From Tritrichomonas musculus (Eukaryota; Parabasalia; Tritrichomonadida; Tritrichomonadidae), in NCBI GenBank assembly GCA_039105265.1, contig JAPFFF010000017.1, positions 2,604,001 through 2,668,000 on the forward strand: 64,000 nucleotides of DNA. Reading direction: 5' to 3'. Numbering within the stretch: position 1 is the first letter of the stretch; each line of letters begins with the position of its first letter. Shown in pieces: positions 37,831 through 47,903 of the stretch. The notes below the pieces were generated by a model that saw only the letters and a list, made by a program, of their open reading frames with translations, was not told where the DNA came from and made no database searches. The position numbers and the translations under genes were made by a program.

Positions 37831-38989
37831 TATTAAAGAATTTATTTCTTGCTGAAACATTTGCTTTCATGAAGTCATCTTTATTATCAACTCCGTCTGG
37901 AAACTTCGTCCTTTCAGGGCTGAATGTGAAAGAAGGGGTGAACACGCTTGATGGAGTGAAAAGCTCAGATTTTGACTTTTTATTTGATGGAGTAAATTTG
38001 TCTGATGATGAGAAAAACGAAGACGATATGACTTCTTTTGAAGGAGTGAATTCACATGATTTAGTGAATTCTTTCGATGAAGTGAAGTGCGACGATGAAG
38101 TGAACTTCTTTGATGGAGAAAAACCGCTTGATTTTGTGAACTCATTTGATGGTGTAAAGAAAGGTGACATGGTGAATTGACTTGTTTGAGTGAATTTCGA
38201 AGATTCCGTGAAAATTTCTGTCGGAAAAAAAATTCCATAGAAAGATTTGCCAGTGTAATCAGAAGGGACGTTAACTTGATTGTTCAGGTCAATTGCATCA
38301 TACGAACAATTTGGAGGAATGTTGCCTTCATATGTAATATTTCCGAATGTTTTCCTTGCGAAAGCTTCAGAGTCGATATTATTGACATTCGACAGAAAAT
38401 GCAATGAACAAAGGTTTTTTCCACACTCAGAAAAAGATTTGACTCCGATATCAGACACACCGCTACCTATCGTAATGCTCTCAAACAAATAACACTTCTC
38501 AAATGCCGAATTTTTTATCTCATTCACCGAATTCGGAATCACAAGAGGGCCCTCCACGTTATTGCAACAAAAGAAGGCGCCATCGAGAATTGTTTGAACT
38601 TTTGAATTGCCAGCGAAAACCAATCCGCTCAATTTGAAACAACGATAGAAAGCATTTGCCTCAATTATCTTTATTGAAGATGGAATGGTCAGCGTCCCTT
38701 CTGCATTCTTGCAATCAAAAAAAGTCGATTCATTTATCCGTTCCATACTTTCGCTGAGAGTGATTTTTTTAAGCTCATAACATTGGAAAAATGCACAGGT
38801 TCCAATTACTGTAACTGAATTTGTTATGTTAAGATTGATTCTTAATTTACCACACTCTTTAAATGCATAGTTGCCGATGCTTTGCAAACTTGATGGAAAA
38901 AAAATTTCGTCACATAATTCACTGCAGCCTTCAAATGAACAAAACCCAATGTTTGTGACACCTTCGTAAAATTTTATAGTGCCTGTCAT
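37583..38989 (-). CDS. BspA-like LRR protein with FTPS hexapeptide repeats, partial
   Basis: 468 codons from an internal ATG; the LRR reading frame stays open about 100 bp further upstream without another ATG, so the 5' end is probably missing. Residues 1-235 hold about nine LRR_5 units. Residues 253-355 are a Ser/Thr-rich stretch of degenerate hexapeptides F-T-x-S-x-x (such as FTPSNEFTKSSGFSPSKKF), probably an extended, possibly glycosylated stalk. The final 95 residues are antisense to a different gene remnant on the plus strand (37456-37830), so the natural C-terminus has been replaced at a junction near 37860. It may no longer be functional. Confidence 0.65.
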   Translation of the reverse strand: MTGTIKFYEGVTNIGFCSFEGCSELCDEIFFPSSLQSIGNYAFKECGKLRINLNITNSVTVIGTCAFFQCYELKKITLSESMERINESTFFDCKNAEGTLTIPSSIKIIEANAFYRCFKLSGLVFAGNSKVQTILDGAFFCCNNVEGPLVIPNSVNEIKNSAFEKCYLFESITIGSGVSDIGVKSFSECGKNLCSLHFLSNVNNIDSEAFARKTFGNITYEGNIPPNCSYDAIDLNNQVNVPSDYTGKSFYGIFFPTEIFTESSKFTQTSQFTMSPFFTPSNEFTKSSGFSPSKKFTSSSHFTSSKEFTKSCEFTPSKEVISSSFFSSSDKFTPSNKKSKSELFTPSSVFTPSFTFSPERTKFPDGVDNKDDFMKANVSARNKFFNNSFRCGTASSYFFCWYIKYKAFSQRCCASFLLYKVKKLMKSSQSHYYYVNESSVLLYLWMICILQLFLCHLVILHQSFHEIE

Positions 38990-39331
38990 TGAACTACAAT
39001 GGTAAAATACAGCAAATTCGAATTCTTTGACTTTTTGGGCCTTAAATTCAAGAGTTTTGATATTTAAATCTTTATATAGATTTCTATGTGCTTTAACAAA
39101 ACTAAATATTCACAAGATATAGTTATTTCATTAACATTTTAAATATATTTATCTTTATTTATATTAAAAATAAATAATATAATATTTTTATATCATTTAT
39201 TTTATTTATTTATCTTTATTGCTTTATAAATTTATATAGAATTCTTATCAACCATCGCTCCTCTCAATTTTCCAAAGATTTGTATTGAATATATATCTTT
39301 TATTTAAAACTTTTTATATCTATTCCGAAAG
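38990..39331. other. Spacer upstream of kinase-Sel1 gene
   Basis: The first 100 bp continue the BspA reading frame on the minus strand. The rest is A/T-rich leader of the gene at 39332. No clear initiator element was assigned. Confidence 0.4.
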
Positions 39332-42300
39332 ATGGAATCCATCATTACTTGTTTTCAAAAACATTTTAATAATAAGAACATTCATATGAATGATCAATTT
39401 CTTGATAATGTATATAAAGACTCTCATTTATATTTAATTACCAAAGAAGATGAAGAATTAAAAACAAATCAAATAAGAAACGAATCAAACGTAATGATTT
39501 TTGATAAAATTTATGTCCAAGATGAAGAATATAATATAATTTGTTTTGATCATGTCATCATACTTTTATCAAATACTTATTTTATTCCATTTCTCAACTC
39601 ATTTTTTAATAATTTTAAGGACCCAAAAGTTATTTCAATTTCCAATGAACTTACTGAAATATTAAGAATGTACGAGAAAGTTGACGAATTTGAATCTAAT
39701 GAAATAATCGAACTTTATGATGATATAATGAAAGAAAACCATTTTTTCAACAATTTTTTAGTTAAAAATCCGACTGATAAAGAAATCAAAGACATTTGGA
39801 TTGATTTGCGAAGAAGCATTTTGTGTTTTATTCTCAAAAAAAGTTTTTTAAAAATCAACAAAGATAGAATCAATAATTATAATTTCATTGAGCAACCTGT
39901 GAAGACCAAAGAAATTGATTTGCATTACAACAAATTCATTAAAATCAAAAAATTAGGAAATAAGAATTCAATTGTTTATTTAATTTATCATTTTGAGCTC
40001 GAAGAATTGTTTGCTTTAAAAGTTTTCTCAATTAATCAAAACAAAGAATTATTTGAAAGAGAAAAACGAAATTATTTAAGTATTCATCATCCTTTAATTC
40101 CCAAATTTTACGTAACAACAAAGAATAGTAGAGATAACTGCCTGCTTTCTGAATACATAAAAGGAGAGTCATTAGAAAATATTGAAAAATTGCATCTTAA
40201 TAAAGATGACAAAATTCGAATCATTTTCGAAATTTTAGTGACAATTGAATACCTTCATAATAAAGGATTCATTTATCGAGACTTAAAACCAGACAATTTC
40301 ATGATTGATGAAAATAAAACAGTTGTTTTAATTGATTTTGATCGAATGATATCAACTTCAGATGAACAAAAAACAAAAAGTTTCCAATCAGATTACATTG
40401 CACCTGAAGTTTTAGAAAAAGACAGTCATTACTCATTTGAAGCTGACATTTATTCACTAGGATTCATCATTTATTTCATTATAATGGAAAAAAATCCTAA
40501 AGTTTATGATGGAACTATTTTCAATGAGTTTCCAGTTGCATTTAATGAATTAATAAATGTTTGTGAAAATTGTGTAAAAGTTAATCCTAAAGAACGACCA
40601 AATATCACCAGTATAATAGATAAAGTATTCGATTATTCACCAACAATTAATTCAAAACATATCACAGATATCAATGTAAAAAAGACTATTAAAGATATTT
40701 ATAATGATCCTTTGTTCCCTTATTGGATGTTGATCGATGAATACAATGATTCTTTCTTCCAAAAAGTAATTGGAATTACATTTAATGATGATGAATACGA
40801 CATTTCACAAGACAGAAAAAAACTTATATTTTACACTTGTTTGTCTGCTGATAAAAATCATCAAAGATCACGAACTTTTATTGGAATGCTTTTTTATGTT
40901 GGACAAGAAATTCATCGTGATATAAACAAAATGTTTCATTATTTGACACTTTCGGCAGATAAAAATAATGAAATTGGAGCACAATATGTTTTAGGCATTA
41001 TTTATTCTACTGGCCAGATAATTGCTCCTAACATTAATAAGGCAATTCATTATTTGACTTTGGCGGCAAATCAAAATTTTCAACAAGCTCAAGCAACTTT
41101 GGGAGATATTTATTATGAAGGTAAATATAATATTCCTAAAGACATTAATAAAGCAATTTATTATTTAACTTTAGCAGCTAATCAAAATGACGCAGATTCA
41201 CAATTTTCATTGGGAATTTTCTATATTTATGATTGCGTTCCAAATGACATAAATAAAGGCATTTATTATTTGACCTTGTCTGCAGATAACAACTTCTCAA
41301 GAGCACAATTTAATCTTGCATTATTGTATGATAATGACGAATATTTACAACATGACATGAAAAAGGCAATTCATTATTATACTCTTGCAGCAAACAACAA
41401 TAATGTAATGGCTCAAGTTAACCTTGGAAACATTTATTTTTATGCAAAAAATGTTCCAAGAGATATGAAAAAAGCTATTTTTTATTTGACACTTGCATCT
41501 AATCAAGATGAACCAAAGGCACATTTCCTTCTAGGTGAAATATTTTTTTTTGGCAAGTATGTTCCACAAGATATAAAGAAAGGAATTCATTATTATACAC
41601 TTGCAGCAGATCATGGTGATGGTCGGGCGCAATATGTTGTTGGATTGTACTATCTTAATATTATAAATAATAGCCCTCCAATAGACATTAACAAAGCAAT
41701 TCATTATCTCACTTTATCATCCAATCAAGGCCTTTATCAAGCATATTTTACACTGGGATATGCTTATTATAATGGATATATTAAACGTGATATTAATAAA
41801 GCTATTCATTATTTCACATTGGCTGCTAATTGCAATTTGGTGGAAGCTTATTATTTTCTTGGCCTTATTTTTTACAAAGATCCAGAAGTTCCTCGTGATA
41901 TTAACAAATCAATTCACTTTTTCTCTCTTGCTGCAGGACACAATGATCCAAATGCACAATTCTATCTTGGTTTAATTTATTGTATAGAAAAGAATAAGCT
42001 TGATATCAAAAAGGGAATTCATTACTTAACATTATCTGCAAATCAAAATAATGCAGATGCACAATTATTACTTGGAATTATTTATTTAAATAATGAATGT
42101 ACTCCTCGAGATATAAATAAAGGAATTCATTATTTATCACTTGCTTCAAGTAATAATAATGCAATTGCTCAATATTTTCTTGGGTGTATCAATTTTACAG
42201 GTGAATTTCATAGACAAAATATTCCTAAAGGAATTCATTATTTGACATTGGCAGCTAATAAAAATAATGCAAATGCACAATTTGTTCTCGGTTTTGCTTA

Positions 42301-43015
42301 TTATCATGGAAGAGTTGAAAAAAATATTAAAAAAGCAATTTATTATTTTTCTCTTGCTGCAAAAAAAAGACATATTCCAGCAAACTTTTCAATGGCTATC
42401 ATTCATCATCAAGGAATTTATGTTCAAAGAAATATTGATGAAGCTATTCGTTATTATAAAGAAGGATCTTCATTTAATCATCAATATTCCAAAAATAATC
42501 TTGGTATTATTTACAAAGATAAAAGTTTTAATAGGAATCCAATTGTTTATTTTGAAGAAGCAATTCGACAGAAAAATGATGTTGTTGCAATATATAATTT
42601 AGCTCATATTTATTTTTATGGAGAAGCAGAAACAAATGAAAATTTGGATAAATCAATAGATTTGTTGTTAAGATCAAGTGATGATTTTGGCCCATCAATG
42701 GCTCTTCTGTGCTTAGCTATTGTTAAGAAAATTAAACATATAAATATCAATGAAATCAGAGAAATATTGAAAAATAAATCTAGAAAATTCATCCAAGAGA
42801 TTTGGAACGTTATTCGAAATGAAAATCTACAAAATGAAATCATTTACAACAAATTTTATTTGAAATTTAAAAAATTTGATATTTGCTATAATATTTCTAA
42901 GAATCCTGTTTTAACGAAAGACTTTTTATATGGAAAGAAAAATGATAAAAATGAATATAAGCATATTCAAACCATTAACAAACTCTTCTTTGAAGGTTTC
43001 GGTATAGATTATTAA
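39332..43015 (+). CDS. Protein kinase with Sel1-like repeats (DFD variant)
   Basis: 1227 residues. An N-terminal domain of about 195 residues is similar in layout to the protein at 5900. The kinase domain spans about 200-430: LGNKNSIVYLIYH as a degenerate glycine loop, FALKVFS with the lysine, YRDLKPDNFMID as catalytic loop (about 313), DFD in place of DFG (about 335), DYIAPEVLE, then DIYSLGFI and KERPNI. The catalytic aspartates are kept, so activity is plausible despite DFD. About 17 Sel1-like repeats follow (about 500-1140) with an unusually regular INKAIHYLTLAA(N/D)-x-N core. No membrane segment is visible. It is a paralogue of 5900-9199. Confidence 0.9.
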   Translation: MESIITCFQKHFNNKNIHMNDQFLDNVYKDSHLYLITKEDEELKTNQIRNESNVMIFDKIYVQDEEYNIICFDHVIILLSNTYFIPFLNSFFNNFKDPKVISISNELTEILRMYEKVDEFESNEIIELYDDIMKENHFFNNFLVKNPTDKEIKDIWIDLRRSILCFILKKSFLKINKDRINNYNFIEQPVKTKEIDLHYNKFIKIKKLGNKNSIVYLIYHFELEELFALKVFSINQNKELFEREKRNYLSIHHPLIPKFYVTTKNSRDNCLLSEYIKGESLENIEKLHLNKDDKIRIIFEILVTIEYLHNKGFIYRDLKPDNFMIDENKTVVLIDFDRMISTSDEQKTKSFQSDYIAPEVLEKDSHYSFEADIYSLGFIIYFIIMEKNPKVYDGTIFNEFPVAFNELINVCENCVKVNPKERPNITSIIDKVFDYSPTINSKHITDINVKKTIKDIYNDPLFPYWMLIDEYNDSFFQKVIGITFNDDEYDISQDRKKLIFYTCLSADKNHQRSRTFIGMLFYVGQEIHRDINKMFHYLTLSADKNNEIGAQYVLGIIYSTGQIIAPNINKAIHYLTLAANQNFQQAQATLGDIYYEGKYNIPKDINKAIYYLTLAANQNDADSQFSLGIFYIYDCVPNDINKGIYYLTLSADNNFSRAQFNLALLYDNDEYLQHDMKKAIHYYTLAANNNNVMAQVNLGNIYFYAKNVPRDMKKAIFYLTLASNQDEPKAHFLLGEIFFFGKYVPQDIKKGIHYYTLAADHGDGRAQYVVGLYYLNIINNSPPIDINKAIHYLTLSSNQGLYQAYFTLGYAYYNGYIKRDINKAIHYFTLAANCNLVEAYYFLGLIFYKDPEVPRDINKSIHFFSLAAGHNDPNAQFYLGLIYCIEKNKLDIKKGIHYLTLSANQNNADAQLLLGIIYLNNECTPRDINKGIHYLSLASSNNNAIAQYFLGCINFTGEFHRQNIPKGIHYLTLAANKNNANAQFVLGFAYYHGRVEKNIKKAIYYFSLAAKKRHIPANFSMAIIHHQGIYVQRNIDEAIRYYKEGSSFNHQYSKNNLGIIYKDKSFNRNPIVYFEEAIRQKNDVVAIYNLAHIYFYGEAETNENLDKSIDLLLRSSDDFGPSMALLCLAIVKKIKHININEIREILKNKSRKFIQEIWNVIRNENLQNEIIYNKFYLKFKKFDICYNISKNPVLTKDFLYGKKNDKNEYKHIQTINKLFFEGFGIDY

Positions 43016-43240
43016 GCAATGTCATATTTCTAAGCTAGAATAAAAACAAAACAAAAAAAAAATGTCAAAATTCTGATCCGAAAACCAGAACCGAAAGCAA
43101 TATACAAGCATATTCACTAGCCGATACAATTTCTGCATGTTTTTGTTTAAATAAAAAAGAAGGATGCCGATAAAAAAACAAAATATAAATTTTCAAACGA
43201 CATGATCCTTTTTAATCAACAAAATTACATTACAATATAT

Positions 43241-43274
<34 letters not shown>

Positions 43275-43278
43275 ATTT
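43016..43278. other. Spacer with A(32) run
   Basis: A/T-rich spacer between convergent genes with an uninterrupted A run at 43242-43273. Confidence 0.6.
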
Positions 43279-44933
43279 TTATTTATTAATTAATGGCTGG
43301 TTTAACTGATCCACATTTTCTTCTGACATGAAAGGAATACTTTCTCCTAATTTATTCTCTTTCTTCTTTCTAATAATACAGTACACCAACGTACCAATTA
43401 AAACGGTCGCAACAGCACCGACAACAAATCCAATAAGAGCGTATATTATAAATTTTTTCTCTGGTTTCATAGTTGGTTTTGCAGTTGGCTCGTCTGTTGG
43501 AATTACTATGAAAGTGATCGGTGCAACGGTTACATTATTTCCACAGAAATCGTCGTCAAAATAATCATTTGTTACAAAAACAGATGTTACCAATATATCT
43601 GCAAAAACTGCCATTTTAGTAGTATTATAAGTTGGAGCGTTAATGCCAAAGTAATAAACGGACTCAAGTTTTGGACAAGAAGCGAAAGCGCCGTATCCAA
43701 TGAACTTAACATTTTTATGAATCATTACCATTTTTAATTCATCACAATTATAGAAAGCTCTAAACTTAATGAATACAACAGCTTCTGAAATTGTAATTGA
43801 TGTCAAATTTGCACAGAAAGAAAATGAATTATCTTCAATTGATTCTACAAATTCTGGTGTTTTAAATAGCACAATTCCTGAATAAGTAAAAATACTCGAA
43901 TTTAATTGAACAACATTTTCTGGAATTTCAATCGACGTCAAACTTGAACAAGCTTCAAAAGCTCTTGTTCCAATTGATGTTATTTTATTGTGAATTTTAA
44001 CTGATGTCAAACTTGAGCAGTAACCAAGCATGCTGCTTTCAATTGTTGTCACTTTTTCTGGAATTGTAAATGAAACTAAACTCGAACAATACGAAAAAGC
44101 GCTCGAACAAAGTGAGACAACACTTGGTGGAATATCAACCCTTTCTAAGCTCTCGCATGATTCGAATGAGTTTAGACCGATGTATGTCACTTTTTCAGGA
44201 ATTTTCACCGATTTCATTTTGTAGCAAAATGAGCACATATCATCAGAAATCACTGTCACTTTTTTAGGAATAACTAAAGATTTTAATTTCGTTCAGGCTT
44301 GGAGTGCGAATGTTCCGATTGATTCAACGTTCTTTGGTATTTCGATTGATTCCAAACTCTCGCAATTTGGAAAAACATTTGAGCCAATAACCGTCACATC
44401 TCCTTTGAAAACTATTGATTGCAACTTCGAGCTTTTTGTGAACATATCGTTTTCAATTTCCGTAATTGAAGAAGGAAAAACAATCTCTGTAGAAGCGACC
44501 GCAGAGAAAGCTCCAGCACCGATACTTTTCACGCTTTCGTGGATAGGAAAAAGTGTCAAATTTTGACAACCAGCGAATGCGTAAGGTTCGATTGCGACCA
44601 AATTTGCATGGAATTCCAGCGAATTCAACATCGAGCACTTGAAGAAGAGCTTTTCCTTAATCACTGTGATTTTTAGAAAGATGGTCATATTTTCAATATT
44701 TGAGTATGCGAAGGCGTTCGTTTCAAACGACGTTATTTCACCTTCGATTTTCACATAGCGTAATTGAGAACAGAGATAAAAAGTGAACTCTTCAATCGTG
44801 GTGACACTCGGCGGAATTCGTATCGTTTCAATTAATGTGGAATAGAAAGAGTATCGTCCAATCGATGAAAGATCACCTAGAATGTCAACTTTACCTAGTT
44901 TGGTGCATTTGTAAAAGAGATATTCGTTGATTA
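43279..44933 (-). pseudogene. BspA-like LRR surface protein with membrane anchor; internal stop
   Basis: The minus-strand LRR frame runs from about 44933 to 43279 with one in-frame TGA at 44293-44295, between FALQA and TKLKSLVIPKKVTV, so the protein is split but otherwise continuous. About 18 LRR_5 repeats are followed by a Pro/Thr-rich spacer (PTDEPTAKPTMKPEKK), a membrane helix (FIIYALIGFVVGAVATVLIG and on) and a 40-residue cytoplasmic tail beginning IIRKKKENKLG. It is a type I surface protein by layout. No start codon is seen at the 5' end, which stops 20 bp short of a hAT element. Either the gene is decaying with a single stop, or it is truncated at both levels. Confidence 0.78.
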
Positions 44934-44958
44934 ATAAATAAATATTTATTATATAAAA

Positions 44959-46014
44959 CAGGGATGTTTATCGATAGTATCCGATAACGGTTAAATACGT
45001 TGCCAATATTATCGATATTATCGGGAGTAGAGTAGAATAACCAATACTATCCGATAATAAATATCATTATCGATAAAAACGGTTTTTATCATGGCCAATA
45101 ATGACCGATATTTTTAACTTTTTTAAGGTAAAGAAAAGATATTTACTAGAAATTATGGCTATTTAATTGTTATATAATTATATAAAAGTTATTTTTTCAA
45201 GTAATGACATATAAAAAAAGCTTGTATGTACAAATGATCAAATTATTAAAAAAGATTTTTTATATTTCATAGGAAATTAACTTTTATTATAATAAAAGAT
45301 AAGTAATATATTATAATTCTAATAATATTTAAGTATAAAATTTAAAATCAATAAAGATAATTTTATTTTGGCAAAAAAATTAAATTTATCAAAAAGTGAA
45401 CACGATAACTTTTTGTAAATTAATAAAATTCTCTCCATTTCTCTAAATATTTTTAGACTTGATATTCTTTTAATAAAAAAAAACCCAAATTATTTTAGTA
45501 GCATTGCATTAATATTTCATTACATATTAAGATTCGTTAATTTGCAAATATGGAAATAATTTAATACTGAGAAGATATGAGGAAATTATCGTCTTATAAC
45601 TTTGTTCTTAATCATAATCTTTTTTTGTTGGCCAATTGGTTCTTTTTTAAAAATTTTGAAAATAATCTTTTTATGTATTAATCAAAAACCTGATTTTTTA
45701 GCTTCTCATTATTATATTGGACATATAATGCACCCTGACCTTATTTCGCTTATTTCAGCATGCACTATTGAAGTACAATTAAAAATATAAAACTCCTAAT
45801 TTTAATCAAAAATGTAAAAAAAAAGTATGGAAATTTTATTATATAATATCGGAGAATATCGAACCGTAACCGTCCGATAGTGACCAAATATCGGCGGTTT
45901 TGCTTAACGTATTTATCGATAATTATTGGTTATCGAACAAATTTTTATCGATATTATCGGACTATCGATAATGAGCCGATAATCGATATTTATCATCATC
46001 GATCGACAACCCTG
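44959..46014. mobile_element. hAT-type non-autonomous transposon, 1056 bp
   Basis: The ends CAGGGATGTTTATCGATA (left) and CAGGGTTGTCGATCGATG (read from the right) are flanked by the 8-bp direct repeat ATATAAAA (44951-44958 and 46015-46022). CAGGG termini with an 8-bp duplication are typical of the hAT superfamily. Both subterminal regions (about 150 bp each) are packed with CCGATA / TATCGATA motifs in both directions, the usual kind of transposase-binding arrays. The only frame inside, 45602-45790 (62 codons), shows no transposase motif. It depends on a transposase encoded elsewhere. Confidence 0.85.
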
Positions 46015-46022
46015 ATATAAAA

Positions 46023-46677
46023 ATATATCTAGTTAACTTTTATTGGATAATTTCAAAAAATATTAGAGTTTTAATAATAATAATAATTTCAGAATGCTTT
46101 AAATTTTGAATGAACAAAAACAATAATAATTGAAACATTATTTTTGTAAAGTTATGAATTTTCACTTTTTAAAAGATTACTCATTCATAAATTAAAGCAC
46201 AAATATATGTATGAATATCTTATTTTCTCTTTTTTACAATATTCAAAAAACTTTTTAAATATAAATTAAATGAAAAATACAAAAATATTAGTGATAAAAT
46301 ATTAATTCAAAATTAAATCCTTCAAAATTTACAGGGTATCAATACATAAATAGAAGTTAATATGAATAGTTTTCTCTCAATTTTTGACTTTGTTTGGTTT
46401 TATTTCAATATCCAAGCAGATTTTAAAAATTTGTCAAAACAAAAAGAATCTTTAAATATTAATTCTCTTTATTATTCATTATTATCAGCTAAATTAAGAT
46501 GTTTCATACGTTTTATGACTGATTATAAAGCGCTTTTCTTTTTGTCAGGGATTTTGTTTTGGAAATTATCACCAATTGATAGGTGATCTTTCATCGATTG
46601 ATATAAATATAAAATGTATATCAATTTACTCTTTTTTATTTAGATTGGTTGATAAACCGAGGAAATTAATTAATGAT
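46023..46677. other. A/T-rich spacer
   Basis: No gene was recognised. A 74-codon plus-strand frame at 46362-46586 (MNSFLSIFDFVWFYFNIQAD) has no support beyond length. Confidence 0.4.
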
Positions 46678-47784
46678 TTAAACTCTCTTTATATTAACTC
46701 CTGAACCAATCCCAAGATTTTGTATATTTATTTGTGATGGAATTGATATTTCTGTTAAATGCGAACATCCATAAAAAGCGTTTTGTCCAATTGAAGTCAC
46801 TGAAGAAGGAATTGATATTTGTGTCAATGATTTACATCTATTAAATGAACTATTTCCGATAGATACTAGTGATACAGGAATTGTTATTTGTTTAAGTGAC
46901 TTGCAATTATGAAAAGCATAATGTCCAATTGACTTACATGATGATGGAATAAACATTTGTAATAATGATGAACATTCAGAAAATGAACGATCACCAATTG
47001 ATGTTACAGATGATGGATTACTAAATATTATTTTCATTAGAGATTTGCATTCATTAAAAGTATCATCTTCAATTATTTTTACTGAAGAAGGAATTGTTAT
47101 TGAAGTTAATGATGTGCAATTAGAAAAAGAATTTGATCCAATTGATGTTAAAAATAATGGAATTTTTATTTGTTTTAATGAAAAGCAGCGAATAAAAGAA
47201 TCACTTTCAATTATTTTTATAGTTGATGGAATTGATATTTGTTGTAATGAATTGCAATCACAAAAAGTTCCGTTTTTAATAATAGTAACTTTTGATGGAA
47301 TTGATATTTGCAAAAGCGAAGCACAATCAATAAATGCATTATTTCCAATTGATTTCACAGAAGAAGGAATTAATACTTGTTTAAGAGAATAACATTTTTC
47401 AAATGCATAATCATTAATTGATGTTACAGAAGAAGGAATTGCTATCGTAATTAAAGATTTACAACGACTAAAAGCAAATTTTTCAATTGTAGTTACAGAA
47501 GAAGGAATTGTTATTTGTGCTAATGATAAGCAATCAGAAAAAGAGTATGATTTAATTGAAGTTATAGAAGAATGATTTTCTATTTTTAATAAAGATTTAC
47601 AACCACTAAAAGCTCCTTCTCCAATTGAAGTTACCGAAGAAGGAATTGTGATTTGTGTTAATGATGTACATTCAGAAAAAGCTCTTTCTCCAATTGAAGT
47701 TACCGAAGAAGGAATTGCGATTTGTGTTAATGATGTACATCTATAGAAGCAACTTTCATACAATAAAATTTCTTTTCGTGACAT
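46678..47784 (-). CDS. Ankyrin / BspA-like LRR protein
   Basis: The ATG at 47784 (MSRKEILLYESCFYR) lies inside the end of an ankyrin unit: the same frame upstream reads TPLHLAAKNNNQDVLYLL. Fifteen near-perfect LRR_5 repeats of 23 residues follow (consensus [20 protein letters not shown]), then a short tail (NIQNLGIGSGVNIKRV). There is no membrane anchor. The repeats are far more uniform than in the other LRR genes here, which implies recent unit duplication. With the DUF3447 gene just upstream it repeats the DUF3447-Ank-LRR order seen at 2795-5499, and the two frames may be one gene with a break near 47840. Confidence 0.8.
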   Translation of the reverse strand: MSRKEILLYESCFYRCTSLTQIAIPSSVTSIGERAFSECTSLTQITIPSSVTSIGEGAFSGCKSLLKIENHSSITSIKSYSFSDCLSLAQITIPSSVTTIEKFAFSRCKSLITIAIPSSVTSINDYAFEKCYSLKQVLIPSSVKSIGNNAFIDCASLLQISIPSKVTIIKNGTFCDCNSLQQISIPSTIKIIESDSFIRCFSLKQIKIPLFLTSIGSNSFSNCTSLTSITIPSSVKIIEDDTFNECKSLMKIIFSNPSSVTSIGDRSFSECSSLLQMFIPSSCKSIGHYAFHNCKSLKQITIPVSLVSIGNSSFNRCKSLTQISIPSSVTSIGQNAFYGCSHLTEISIPSQINIQNLGIGSGVNIKRV

Positions 47785-47903
47785 TAATAAATAAAGAACA
47801 TCTTGGTTATTATTTTTAGCAGCAAGATGTAGTGGTGTGATATTAAAAATAAATAGAAATGTTATTTAATAATGTTTCAATTTCATCATTGAAGTCATTA
47901 ATG

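Noticed and set aside
37773-38180. 135-codon plus-strand frame with repeated SFDGV-type units
   Set aside because: It is the antisense shadow of the FTPS repeat tract of the minus-strand LRR gene. Only its first 20 or so residues belong to a real plus-strand remnant.
44293-44295. TGA as selenocysteine or recoded codon in the BspA gene
   Set aside because: No downstream structure was seen and other genes here use TGA as stop; a simple broken gene is more likely.
45602-45790. 62-codon frame inside the hAT-type element as transposase
   Set aside because: No BED finger, catalytic or dimerisation motif; too short.
47045-47392. 115-codon plus-strand frame over the LRR gene
   Set aside because: Antisense of the regular LRR array; the repeats keep several frames open.
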